Origin: an uncultured Clostridia bacterium | GTDB lineage: Bacteria; Bacillota; Clostridia; UBA1381 | DNA length: 12,924 nucleotides | Assembly: GCA_905235885.1 (NCBI GenBank) | Contig: CAJONM010000053.1 | Span: 1-12,924, forward strand | Direction of reading: 5' to 3' | Shown: positions 5,741 through 12,924 of the stretch, in pieces | How positions within the stretch are numbered: the first letter of the stretch is position 1 | Layout of the letters: the number at the start of each line of letters is the position of its first letter | Translations under genes and position numbers: made by a program | The notes under the pieces: model-generated | Database searches by the model: none | What the model was told of the DNA's origin: nothing | The model's input: only the letters and a program-made list of their open reading frames with translations

Positions 5741-6385
5741 ATGGACAAAACACAAAAATGGGCATATGAACGCAGAATACGCGATCTGATGGAGGTACTC
5801 AAGGAAAATCAATTTGATACCGTATATGCCGATAACAAGGATGAGGCGCGAAAAATAGTTATGGATATGATCCCCGACGGATCGACCATAGCCGTAGGCG
5901 GCAGCGTAACGCTCAACGAAACAGGCATTCTTGACGAAATACGCGATCCGCGCTACAAATTCATCGACAGATATAACACAAAGTCGTTTGAAGAAATGCT
6001 CGATAAATACCGCGAGGGCTATTATGCCGATGTATTTGTATCAAGCACAAATGCGATAACGATGAACGCCGAGCTTGTCAATATCGACTGTACGGGCAAT
6101 CGCACGAGCCAGATAGTATTCGGTCCTAAGAAGGTCATAATAGTCGCCGGAGCGAACAAGATCGTTGACACCCTCCAGGAGGGCTTGGCGCGCGCAAAGA
6201 AGATCGCGCCGATGAACGCAAGGCGCATAACGCACAAAACGCCTTGTGCCACGGATGACTGCATAAAATGCAGCAATTGTCACACACAGGCACGCGTATG
6301 CAATGTGACGAGTATACTTACCGGTTGTCATTACTTCCCCGGCAGGATAACCGTTGTCCTTGTTGCGGAAGAATTGGGATATTGA
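5741..6385 (+). CDS. LUD-domain protein (DUF162, LutC-related)
   Basis: This 214-aa protein belongs to the LUD superfamily, related to LutC of the lactate utilisation system. Typical features are an N-terminal helix, then GSTIAVGGSVTLNETGIL (47-64), the YYADVFVSSTNAIT segment (94-107) and IIVAGANKIV (133-142). The C-terminal third has a conserved Cys set: C169, C174, C177, C180, C187 and C196, in the pattern PCATDDCIKCSNC and later VCN. This Cys-bearing short form is common as a free-standing gene in Clostridia. The Cys set suggests metal or iron-sulfur binding, but that is inference. No lutA or lutB is next to it; it is transcribed alone, divergent from mreB and ended by a strong hairpin. 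It may be redox-related; the substrate is unknown. Family call is firm, function is not. Confidence 0.88.
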   Translation: MDKTQKWAYERRIRDLMEVLKENQFDTVYADNKDEARKIVMDMIPDGSTIAVGGSVTLNETGILDEIRDPRYKFIDRYNTKSFEEMLDKYREGYYADVFVSSTNAITMNAELVNIDCTGNRTSQIVFGPKKVIIVAGANKIVDTLQEGLARAKKIAPMNARRITHKTPCATDDCIKCSNCHTQARVCNVTSILTGCHYFPGRITVVLVAEELGY

Positions 6386-6390
6386 TAAAG

Positions 6391-6427
6391 AAGGGGATGT
6401 AAAAAACCAAGTTTTTTACATCCCCTT
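6391..6427. terminator. Bidirectional terminator between LUD and YARHG genes
   Basis: A perfect 17-bp stem (6391-6407 with 6411-6427) closes a 3-nt loop. It includes a run of six A on one arm and six T on the other, and has T-rich sequence on both outer sides. It lies 5 nt after the LUD stop and 4 nt after the YARHG stop, so it serves both converging genes. Confidence 0.88.
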
Positions 6428-6431
6428 TCTA

Positions 6432-7019
6432 TTATGTTCTCCAGCCCATCGCTTTCTGATAATCGTAGATTATGCGGTAATTTTCCCATTCGATATTTGA
6501 AAATTGGCTTTCGGCGGTTTTTGAGCTTGTCGTGGTGGGTCTGTACCATTGCTGCATTTCAAAGTAGTCCACCAGCTCCTCATCGTTGAATGTCAATCCA
6601 TGACGGGCGTATATCTCGTTAAAGATGATTTTTATTTCGCTTCTTGTAAGCTCCTTTAATTCATCATTTGTTATAACAGTCTTATGCGTCGGATACGCAT
6701 ACGCGCCTCCGCGCAGCTCAACGGGATCGCCCTGCTCGGTTACAACCGGCTGCTGTGTAGCCTTCGGTGCGGCGGTTGGTACGACAGTCGCTCTTTGCAT
6801 GGGCGCGGCGGTAGGTGATGTAGTAGCGATCACCTCCGTAGCTACTGGAGACTGCGTCGTGCAATCGCCGCATGCTTCTATATCTTCATCTCTGAAGCTT
6901 CCTCCCAGCAGCCTGAAAAAAATCAGGAATGTTGCCGCAAATATCAATATCAGACACAAAACCAGAATTATCGCAAATTTCAGCGGTTTCTTTCTTCTTG
7001 CTCTTCTTCTTTTTGCCAT
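6432..7019 (-). CDS. Membrane-anchored YARHG-domain protein
   Basis: This 195-aa protein has three parts. A very basic N terminus (MAKRRRARRKK) leads into one membrane segment at about 14-37. A Thr/Pro/Ala-rich low-complexity stalk follows at about 53-95. The YARHG domain is at about 118-192, with its name motif IYARHGLTF (136-144) followed by the aromatic WYRP and FSNIEWENYRII. Topology should be cytoplasmic N terminus and domain outside. YARHG domains occur in many Clostridial surface proteins; no activity is established that I know of. A Cys pair (ACGDC, 49-53) just outside the membrane could form a disulfide. AGGAGG with an 8-nt gap fixes the start. It is 38 nt downstream of the NAGPA-SLH gene and is the last gene before the shared terminator, so it is probably co-transcribed; a promoter in the short gap cannot be excluded. 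Confidence 0.87.
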   Translation of the reverse strand: MAKRRRARRKKPLKFAIILVLCLILIFAATFLIFFRLLGGSFRDEDIEACGDCTTQSPVATEVIATTSPTAAPMQRATVVPTAAPKATQQPVVTEQGDPVELRGGAYAYPTHKTVITNDELKELTRSEIKIIFNEIYARHGLTFNDEELVDYFEMQQWYRPTTTSSKTAESQFSNIEWENYRIIYDYQKAMGWRT

Positions 7020-7057
7020 ACTCTTGACCCTCCTGTCTTTAGTATAATATGTGTATT

Positions 7058-9382
7058 TTAATCACGCTTGGCAGATAAAAATTTATTTATCAATGCCGCC
7101 GCCTGCGCTCTTGTGGTATATGCACCGGGCTGAACGGAATTGTCATTAAAGCCTGTCAATATGCCGCCGGCAGCTAATCTTGAAAACGCATCCCTCGCCC
7201 ATACGGGTATATCGGCGCTGTCTGTATAATTAAGCTCGGCAGTTGCAGCGGAGTTGTATGCCCTGCCCATTATCGTAAACGCCTCAGCTCGCGTTATATT
7301 GCTTTCCGGATCAAGATATACCGTCACGCCGTTATCATCCGATTTTCCCGATATATACCCCAGAGATGCCATTGCCTTGACATAATTGACCGCCCATGGC
7401 TGTATAGCATCCGAATCCGTAAATTCAAGCAATGCCCCGGAGTAATCGTCAACCGATATATCAAGCGCCTTTGCCATGATCGCCGCAAATTGTATTCTTG
7501 TTATATTGCCGTCCGGCTCGAAGAATAACATTCCGTCACGATCTATTCCGTTTATTATTCCGTCATCGGCCATCAATTCCACAATATCGTGCGACCAATG
7601 CCCTTCTATATCGGCAAATGTATCAACCGGAGTTACACTTATCGGTATATCGCGCGTTGTGCTGCCTGCCGTTACATGAAGCGTTGCGCTCTCGCTGCCG
7701 TCATCATATATCGTTAAAACACCGTTTTGATCGATCTTGGCAAGCGTTCCGGTCACATCCCATTTAAAGAGATCAGGCTCCGACTGAAGCCGCACATTAT
7801 TTACAAACGCGCCTGCCTCAAGATCAATGTTTTTCATCTCTCCCTCTTTTATTGATATAGCGTCCGTTTCTCTGCCCGTCGTCTCGTCAAATACGCGTAT
7901 TTCCGACGGGGACTCATACACCTGGAATGTAAACCACTTTTTATAGCTGTTTCCTATGACGCTTACGATGGATTGGCCTGTGCCGTAAAGCTTTACATTG
8001 CCGTCATCATCCACAGTTGATGACGCTGCATCGGTATTCTCAACAGAAAATTCAACGCCGGTCAGCTTATCCATTTTATAATTTCCCGAATCGTATACCT
8101 TTGTTGCTTTCAGCGTCGCGGTCGTTCCGGACAAATAGTTATAATTTGTCGGTGCGTCCCACTCGATATACCACGGATCGCCCGTTTTCTCTCTCAGATC
8201 ACGCAGGAACAAATAGTTCGCGCAGCTTCTCAATGCGCCATCAGAGGGACTGTTCGTTACCTCAAACAGCGATGAGCCGGGGAATATTCCGCCTATTGCC
8301 GTTGATCCGCCGCCGTCTAAATTTATAGCGTCCACGCAGCCAATCTCTTGCATCCGCTTGGCGAGTGTTTCTATCCGACAGCCATAGCTGTAGCCGCTCT
8401 GCCGCCCGTCAATGGTATAGAATATAACATTGCCGTCCGACTTTACGCCTACCGCTGTCCGCGGTGCGGCACCTGCCTCAAAGCCGCTGCCGAGCTTTCC
8501 GTTATTGATAAGCCTGCCGCCTATGGACGATGTCGCGTACTGCGCCTCCGACCACTTGTACCGCTCCGTGCCGTATACAGAATTTGCAAGCTTTACCGTA
8601 TCGCCCGGTGCGAGCCTTGACAGCATATCAAAGCAGTCGGCGTTCCCGTCCGGATCCATGACAAAAACATATTTTCCGCCCGGGATCTTTATTTCTCCGT
8701 TTTTTATATATACATCATCTACGCGCAGCTCCATGCTTGAATTTATCTTCAGTTCTCCCGATAACGGTGTGCAAATTACATACAGCGCGTTAAAGCCTGT
8801 TTTGGTTGATGAGCTGAAATCATCCGTCAGAAGATATACGCCCGGAAGTCCGTCCTGCGCCCATTTGTTTATATATTGAACCGATATTTTCGTATCGTTA
8901 TGCGTAAGAGATGTGTTTATACCGATCTTATCTATAAATGCCGTTCCGTCACTTCTGAAGCCGATCGCATCCTGAATACCGCTTTCCTTTGAATATATCC
9001 TGCCGTTTATTATCGTATACCCCATGGGTATGCCTGTTTTGTATGAAAAATAATCGGCGTTGATACCTATGAGCGGTCTCAATCCGTTATTCTGCATATA
9101 CTGTTCAGCCGATTTGATCGTTCGCTTACCGTATACGCTGGCGCCGTTTACTACTATGGGTACCGCATCCGTATTGGGCGTATATTCCACATAATTTTCC
9201 GTCTGCTTACCGACAGATGATGAATAATACTCGTTATGGATATATACCGCTCCTCCGCCCATATCGGTCTGCCATGAGCCGTCCGAGAGCGTACCGAGAA
9301 CATCCGCAAAGGCGGTAATGCCGGTCGAGAATACGATCATAGCCAGTATCGGCATCATTTTTCTTATATTCAAATATATCAT
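7058..9382 (-). CDS. Secreted NAGPA-type phosphodiester glycosidase with three SLH repeats
   Basis: Numbering is from the ATG at 9380-9382 (774 aa). A signal peptide covers about 1-26 (ending TAFA/DV). A phosphodiester glycosidase (NAGPA, PF09992-type) domain spans about 95-395, with LIGINADYFSYKTGIPMGY (104-122) and the hallmark AINLDGGGSTAI (352-363). About 400-585 looks like beta-rich, Ig-like linkers. Three S-layer homology repeats at about 588-640, 653-710 and 718-770 carry ADIEGHW, ITRIQFAAIM, ITRAEAFTIM and TTRAQAAALI patterns. SLH repeats bind pyruvylated secondary cell-wall polymers, so the enzyme should be displayed on the wall, where it may cleave sugar-phosphodiester links; the substrate is unknown. 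The drawn ATG is directly against GAAAGGGA with no spacer, so the TTG three codons later (9371-9373), 9 nt after that site, is the more likely start. The gene begins 6 nt after the methyltransferase stop. Confidence 0.93.
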   Translation of the reverse strand: MIYLNIRKMMPILAMIVFSTGITAFADVLGTLSDGSWQTDMGGGAVYIHNEYYSSSVGKQTENYVEYTPNTDAVPIVVNGASVYGKRTIKSAEQYMQNNGLRPLIGINADYFSYKTGIPMGYTIINGRIYSKESGIQDAIGFRSDGTAFIDKIGINTSLTHNDTKISVQYINKWAQDGLPGVYLLTDDFSSSTKTGFNALYVICTPLSGELKINSSMELRVDDVYIKNGEIKIPGGKYVFVMDPDGNADCFDMLSRLAPGDTVKLANSVYGTERYKWSEAQYATSSIGGRLINNGKLGSGFEAGAAPRTAVGVKSDGNVIFYTIDGRQSGYSYGCRIETLAKRMQEIGCVDAINLDGGGSTAIGGIFPGSSLFEVTNSPSDGALRSCANYLFLRDLREKTGDPWYIEWDAPTNYNYLSGTTATLKATKVYDSGNYKMDKLTGVEFSVENTDAASSTVDDDGNVKLYGTGQSIVSVIGNSYKKWFTFQVYESPSEIRVFDETTGRETDAISIKEGEMKNIDLEAGAFVNNVRLQSEPDLFKWDVTGTLAKIDQNGVLTIYDDGSESATLHVTAGSTTRDIPISVTPVDTFADIEGHWSHDIVELMADDGIINGIDRDGMLFFEPDGNITRIQFAAIMAKALDISVDDYSGALLEFTDSDAIQPWAVNYVKAMASLGYISGKSDDNGVTVYLDPESNITRAEAFTIMGRAYNSAATAELNYTDSADIPVWARDAFSRLAAGGILTGFNDNSVQPGAYTTRAQAAALINKFLSAKRD

Positions 9383-9390
9383 TCCCTTTC
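9383..9390 (-). promoter_or_regulatory. Ribosome binding site pointing to a TTG start
   Basis: GAAAGGGA on the minus strand touches the ATG of the NAGPA-SLH gene but lies 9 nt from an in-frame TTG (complement of 9371-9373). The CpXC gene uses the same GAAAGGGA with a 10-nt gap, which supports the TTG. Confidence 0.5.
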
Positions 9391-10531
9391 AGTCGCGTTT
9401 GCGCGGCTTGTTTCCGTAAAATTGATACAGCCTGCATCTGAGAGCGCCGTTATATATTTTCCTTGATCTGTCCGCCTTTGCTCCGAAATCGCTTTCAAAG
9501 CCTTCATGAGATGTCAGTATGTAATACGACCATCTGTCCAGCTTTTTAAACTGTCTGCCTATATCGTGATATAGCTCACGACACGCGTCAAAATCGCTCA
9601 GTCTCTCCCCGTACGGCGGATTTGCTATAATACTTCCGCATGGTTTGTCCGTTGCTATGCTCCGCGCGTCGGCGCATCCGACATTTATCAGCTCTCCTAC
9701 CCCTGCTTTATCCGCGTTGCATTTTGTAAGCTCTACAGCCGCCTTATCTATATCGGTAGCTGTTATGTCAAGCGAAATGTCTCTATGCTCCTCTTGGCGC
9801 GCCTCATCCTTTAAGTCTTGCAGGTCTTTTCCGCTTATCTGATCAAATTCCTCAAACGCAAATCTGCGGTTGAGTCCCGGCGCGATATTCCGTTTAAACA
9901 TTGCGGCCTCTATGGGTATTGTGCCGCTGCCGCAAAACGGATCCCAAAGCGGCTCCTCGAATTTCCAATAGCTTATCATCACCATCGCCGCTGCTATCGT
10001 TTCGCGAACAGGCGCAAGATTGGAACGGACGCGGTAGCCGCGCTTATGAAGCGCCGCGCCGCTTGTGTCTATCATAAGCGTTGCTGTATTATTTATAATG
10101 GTAAATTGCACCTGATATGATGCGCCCGTTTCGGGAAGCCGTAATATTTTATATTTATCGCCCAATCTGTCAGCTATCGCCTTTTTTATGATTATCTGGC
10201 TATTCCTATCGCTTGCAAGCGTGGAACGGATCGTATGTCCCTTTACGGGGAACGCCGCATTTTTTGATATGAACCGCTCCCATTCCATCGCCTTAACGCC
10301 TTCGTACAGCTCATCCGCCGTTTGCGCCGAAAATTCTCCGACCTTTATAAGCACACGCTCTCCGCAGCGCAGCCATAAATTTGTACGCATGACCGCATCA
10401 TAATCGCCGTCAAAGGTAACTCTGCCATCCTCTGTTCTCTTTGTGTCATAGCCAAGCCGATACAGCTCTTTCGATACCATTTTCTCAAGCCCAAACAGCG
10501 TCGGTACGGCAATTTCAAATCTGTCATTCAT
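9389..10531 (-). CDS. THUMP-domain class I SAM-dependent RNA methyltransferase (RlmL/YpsC-like)
   Basis: The family includes the N-terminal half of E. coli RlmL, which methylates N2 of G2445 in 23S rRNA, and Bacillus YpsC. From MNDRFEIAVPT the protein has 380 aa, the normal length for the stand-alone form. A ferredoxin-like and THUMP region covers about 1-160 and should bind RNA. The methyltransferase domain follows, with motif I as DPFCGSGTIPIEAAM (197-211), motif II acid near TATDID (257-262) and the catalytic IIANPPYGERL (301-311). The start at 10529-10531 is chosen because it overlaps the aroK stop as ATGA, has GGAGA a few bases upstream and matches the family N terminus; a longer frame to 10567 lies inside aroK. 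The 23S target is inferred by homology. Confidence 0.92.
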   Translation of the reverse strand: MNDRFEIAVPTLFGLEKMVSKELYRLGYDTKRTEDGRVTFDGDYDAVMRTNLWLRCGERVLIKVGEFSAQTADELYEGVKAMEWERFISKNAAFPVKGHTIRSTLASDRNSQIIIKKAIADRLGDKYKILRLPETGASYQVQFTIINNTATLMIDTSGAALHKRGYRVRSNLAPVRETIAAAMVMISYWKFEEPLWDPFCGSGTIPIEAAMFKRNIAPGLNRRFAFEEFDQISGKDLQDLKDEARQEEHRDISLDITATDIDKAAVELTKCNADKAGVGELINVGCADARSIATDKPCGSIIANPPYGERLSDFDACRELYHDIGRQFKKLDRWSYYILTSHEGFESDFGAKADRSRKIYNGALRCRLYQFYGNKPRKRD

Positions 10532-11058
10532 TCGTTTTTCTCCCGCATCCGCGCAAGATCGCGGCATTTGGTAAGGATCTCCTCCGCATACTCCCGCGGC
10601 GATCTGTCCTTTACTATCCTTATCTCGATATCGCGATCCTCATAATACGGCAGCCGCGCGAGAAACCGCTTTTTTACATCCTCAATATCGCTGTTTTTCA
10701 AAAGAGGTCTTGTTCTTCGTGCATTAGCAAGCCGCGATACGATAACCTCAAAATCGGGCGCCAAATTCACTATAACGCCGTTCTTGCGAAGCTCCTTTAT
10801 ATTATCCTTATCAAGCACAACGCCGCCGCCTGTCGCAATAACATATCCGTCAAGAGCAGACACTTTGCAGACGGCTTTATGCTCTATTCGCCTGAACTCA
10901 TCCTCACCAAATTCGGCAAATATGTCGTTTATGGATTTTCCCGTCATGTCCACGATCATATCATCGGTGTCTATCCGTTGAAACTCGGAATTGTGTGATA
11001 TTGCCTTTGAAATGGCTGTTTTTCCCGAAGCCATAAACCCTGTCAGGACGATGTTCAT
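10528..11058 (-). CDS. aroK: Shikimate kinase
   Basis: This enzyme phosphorylates shikimate at O3 with ATP, the fifth step of the pathway to chorismate and aromatic amino acids. The 176-aa protein has the standard small-kinase length. The P loop is GFMASGKT (7-14); many relatives have Gly where A10 stands, but the GxxxxGKT pattern is intact. The shikimate-binding residues are visible in IDTDD (29-33), FRRIE (55-59) and the ATGGGVV loop (75-81). The lid arginine is in RRTRPLL (114-120). The start overlaps the aroE stop by 4 nt and the stop overlaps the next gene by 4 nt, so the three are tightly coupled. Identification is secure. Confidence 0.96.
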   Translation of the reverse strand: MNIVLTGFMASGKTAISKAISHNSEFQRIDTDDMIVDMTGKSINDIFAEFGEDEFRRIEHKAVCKVSALDGYVIATGGGVVLDKDNIKELRKNGVIVNLAPDFEVIVSRLANARRTRPLLKNSDIEDVKKRFLARLPYYEDRDIEIRIVKDRSPREYAEEILTKCRDLARMREKNE

Positions 11059-11903
11059 ACTCCGAAAACCTCTTTTCTTATCTTCTCCGCCATATTTGTC
11101 GGCAGCTTTATATCCGTAAAAAGCTCATACGCTATTATGCCCTGATAAATAAGCATATCAAGCCCGTTCAGCGTCCTTGCCCCTCTTTCCTGTGCGATTT
11201 TCAGAAACCGCGTACGGGCAGGATTATATATCATATCAACGATCGCCATACCGCTGTGTATAAACTCAAGATCTCGCACCTGCGGTATCGCGTCTGTCGG
11301 CAGCGCGTCAAGCTGCGGCTCCATTCCGGCAGAGGTGGTGTTTATCACAATATCATAGTCGCCGTCTGTTTCTACGGACGGCTTTATGCCTGTCGCTTTA
11401 AATACCGCATCCGCTACCGCGACAGCTTTTGAGCTTGTGCGATTTATTATCGTTATATCCTTCGGCTGCGCCTGTGCCAGCCGTATAACGGTGGGCGCAA
11501 CAACTCCGCCTGCGCCGATAACGAGTATTCTGCTGCCCCTTACTGTTATTTTCGCATTTTCAAGGGCTGCGTAAAAGCCGTCCGCATCGGTATTATATCC
11601 GCATAATCTTCCGTCGCGGTTCACTACCGTATTTACCGAGCCCAAGATCCGCGCCTGCGACGAGATCTCGTCAAGATACTTCATTACCTCTATTTTGTGC
11701 GGCGCGGTAACATTTATTCCCCGTATCCCGAGCGCGCGCATCCCGTCTATGGCACCGCTTAAATTTTTCGGCGATACCTCAAAAGCGGTGTAAATATAAT
11801 CGACACCCATCTGCTCCGATATGAAATTATGCATACGGGGCGAGAAGCTATGCTCAACAGGATCGCCTATTATTCCGAGATTTATCGTTTTCGCCGTAAC
11901 CAT
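11055..11903 (-). CDS. aroE: Shikimate dehydrogenase
   Basis: AroE reduces 3-dehydroshikimate to shikimate with NADPH, directly before the shikimate kinase step encoded next. From ATG 11901-11903 the protein has 282 aa. Substrate-binding motifs are IIGDPVEHSFSPRMHN (11-26) with the Ser pair, NVTAPHK (64-70) with catalytic K70, and NTVVN (91-95) followed by D106 in YNTDADG. The nucleotide-binding loop is GAGGVV (130-135), with the NRT motif at 154-156. VDMIYNP (222-228) and GLDMLIYQG (247-255) finish the family signature. This start follows AGAGGT closely and gives a normal N terminus; a longer frame to 11966 would overlap the upstream gene by about 50 nt and add unrelated residues. It starts 10 nt after the CpXC stop. 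Identification is secure. Confidence 0.96.
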   Translation of the reverse strand: MVTAKTINLGIIGDPVEHSFSPRMHNFISEQMGVDYIYTAFEVSPKNLSGAIDGMRALGIRGINVTAPHKIEVMKYLDEISSQARILGSVNTVVNRDGRLCGYNTDADGFYAALENAKITVRGSRILVIGAGGVVAPTVIRLAQAQPKDITIINRTSSKAVAVADAVFKATGIKPSVETDGDYDIVINTTSAGMEPQLDALPTDAIPQVRDLEFIHSGMAIVDMIYNPARTRFLKIAQERGARTLNGLDMLIYQGIIAYELFTDIKLPTNMAEKIRKEVFGV

Positions 11904-11913
11904 TGGACACCTC

Positions 11914-12585
11914 TTAGAACTTATTGTTGAAGCCGTCAAGCAGTCTTGTCGCGTACGCGCCGTCAACGATCTCCCAATCGAACGAGTACGGCTTCATTCC
12001 CGACTCGATAAGCGCGGCATATATCGTGTTATATGTTTCAAGCGGAACGGATGATGTATATGTCATATTTTCAATGGAGTCATATATCATAAACTCTAAT
12101 GCGCCGTTTTCGAGCTTTCCAAACCGACATACGCGCTGCTGTGACTTATCTACCTCCTGCGACAATATCATCAGCTTTATTACCTCTATTGCCTTGTCGC
12201 TAAAACCGTTATCAAATATCAGTATTTTTTCAAGAAGCTCATTATATTCGGATACGAACCGCAGATTATACCCCTCCAAGCCTTCAAGCTCGCCCGATTT
12301 TCGCGATGATGTTTTTAGCTTGTCATACATCTGCTGTTTTTTTATCGGATCGTCCGCAGGCGAGAACAGGAGCATGAGCTTTTGCTCCTCGTCATGATAC
12401 AGCATCGGATTTGGCATGAGCCGCCGTGTCTCGCACGAAGGGCAGCTGAACATATTCAGCTTTCCGCCGAGCAGATCCGACTTCAGATCGGGGCTGTCCT
12501 TTACGGTTATTGATGTCCATACCGTCACATCGGACATATTCTCACATTTCGGGCATCTTATCGATTGCTTTATATTAGTGCTCAT
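11914..12585 (-). CDS. CpXC-domain zinc-binding protein
   Basis: This 223-aa cytoplasmic protein starts with a CpXC domain (PF14353-type), named for CPxC pairs. C11 and C14 in RCPKC and C48 and C51 in SCPSC are placed to hold a zinc ion. The intervening SITVKDSPDLKSDLLGGKLN and the later MLYHDEEQKLMLLFSPAD are also typical. The remaining two thirds is mainly helical by eye, with no motif I recognise. CpXC proteins are widespread in Clostridia but have no established function that I know of. The ATG has GAAAGGGA 10 nt upstream. It is first in a unit with aroE, aroK, an rRNA methyltransferase and two envelope proteins, from a consensus promoter. The context does not reveal a clear role. Confidence 0.87.
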   Translation of the reverse strand: MSTNIKQSIRCPKCENMSDVTVWTSITVKDSPDLKSDLLGGKLNMFSCPSCETRRLMPNPMLYHDEEQKLMLLFSPADDPIKKQQMYDKLKTSSRKSGELEGLEGYNLRFVSEYNELLEKILIFDNGFSDKAIEVIKLMILSQEVDKSQQRVCRFGKLENGALEFMIYDSIENMTYTSSVPLETYNTIYAALIESGMKPYSFDWEIVDGAYATRLLDGFNNKF

Positions 12586-12616
12586 AATTGGTTATTCCCT
12601 TTCTGTTTTCATCTAT

Positions 12617-12645
12617 ATTATAACATCGCTTTCCTGATTTGTCAA
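12617..12645 (-). promoter_or_regulatory. Consensus sigma-A promoter of the CpXC-aroE-aroK unit
   Basis: On the minus strand TTGACA (complement of 12640-12645) and TATAAT (complement of 12617-12622) match the consensus at all 12 positions with an ideal 17-nt spacer. The start would fall about 25 nt before the CpXC ATG. Confidence 0.9.
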
Positions 12646-12690
12646 TCGGATATACAGGCAGAACAAGCAAACGCGCCGCAAATAATAAGA

Positions 12691-12719
12691 TTGACAAAAA
12701 AAAGCTGCCGTGCTATAAT
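12691..12719 (+). promoter_or_regulatory. Consensus sigma-A promoter, extended -10, of the rightmost gene
   Basis: TTGACA (12691-12696) and TATAAT (12714-12719) match the consensus at all 12 positions with 17 nt between them. TGC just before the -10 makes it an extended -10 as well. It is divergent from the promoter at 12617-12645. Confidence 0.9.
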
Positions 12720-12754
12720 CTAAGCATAGTAAATTGAGATCAAGGTGAATATAT

Positions 12755-12924
12755 ATGAAAAAACTTTTATCTGTACTTACGGTAATCGCGGTCACTATAC
12801 CGATATGCACCGCACAAGCGGCATATACGCAATATGACATATACAGCTCCGTAAATTCCACGTTTATGTGGATGGAGCAGCACGAGTCACCGCTACGGAC
12901 TGCCGACAGCTCCGCGTCGGATTA
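12755..12924 (+). CDS. Secreted protein of unknown function, N-terminal fragment
   Basis: Only the first 56 codons are in the window; the frame is open to the edge. The N terminus is a classic Sec signal peptide: MKK, a hydrophobic core from about 4 to 18, and a likely signal peptidase I site after AQA (20-22), so the mature protein would begin AYTQYDIYSSVN. The visible mature part is Ser- and aromatic-rich and shows no recognised domain. There is no lipobox Cys at the cleavage site, so it is not a lipoprotein. AAGGTGA lies upstream of the ATG at a good distance, and a consensus extended promoter stands about 35 nt upstream, so strong expression is expected. The product cannot be named without the rest of the gene. 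Confidence 0.82.
   Translation, partial: MKKLLSVLTVIAVTIPICTAQAAYTQYDIYSSVNSTFMWMEQHESPLRTADSSASD

Noticed and set aside
8430..8879. Plus-strand 149-aa frame
   Set aside because: It is antisense to the well supported NAGPA domain and has Ser/Pro-rich shadow composition.
11055..11966. Longer 303-aa form of AroE
   Set aside because: The extra 21 residues are encoded inside the CpXC gene and do not resemble an AroE N terminus; the ATG at 11901-11903 has its own ribosome binding site.
12613..12861. 82-aa minus-strand frame across the divergent promoter region
   Set aside because: It overlaps both consensus promoters and the start of the secreted-protein gene, has no ribosome binding site support and reads as unlikely Cys/Tyr-rich sequence.

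Overview
The window looks like chromosome from an anaerobic, Gram-positive-type member of the Clostridia (Firmicutes), probably host-associated. The clues are AGGAGG-type ribosome binding sites, sigma-A promoters, an RsbU/RsbW-type phosphatase and kinase pair, Mbl/MreB beside FabZ, an SLH-anchored surface protein, YARHG and CpXC domain proteins, a free-standing LUD protein and heavy use of ATA for isoleucine. This placement is inferred from gene content; no rRNA is present to confirm it.

Layout. (1) 1-1859, plus strand: the 3' part of a membrane SpoIIE/PP2C phosphatase and, overlapping it by 4 nt, an RsbW-like anti-sigma kinase. (2) 1860-2014: three stem-loops placed end to end, acting at least partly as terminators for two converging transcription units. 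(3) 2015-5587, minus strand, reading leftwards: mreB/mbl, fabZ, a TrmN6-type tRNA methyltransferase, rsmI, an unrecognised 102-aa protein and a 39-aa Cys-rich membrane peptide. Gaps are short or genes overlap, and a sigma-A promoter lies before mreB. (4) 5741-6385, plus strand: a LUD-domain protein divergent from mreB and ended by a strong hairpin. (5) 6432-12585, minus strand, reading leftwards: a CpXC zinc-binding protein, aroE, aroK, a THUMP-domain rRNA methyltransferase, a secreted NAGPA-SLH protein and a YARHG membrane protein. They start from a consensus TTGACA-17-TATAAT promoter and mostly overlap or nearly touch. (6) 12755 to the end, plus strand: the start of a secreted protein read from a second consensus promoter.

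How the genes fit together. Unit 1 is a partner-switching signalling module. Unit 3 joins cell shape, fatty acid synthesis and modification of tRNA and rRNA. Unit 5 joins two shikimate-pathway steps, an rRNA methyltransferase and two cell-envelope proteins. Most genes are ordinary housekeeping genes. I found no clear new multi-gene system. The least explained items are the triple-hairpin region, the 39-aa peptide with a hairpin against its ribosome binding site, the 102-aa protein and the paired consensus promoters at the right end. No tRNA, rRNA, CRISPR array, transposase or phage gene was seen, and no stretch over 300 bases lacks a gene.
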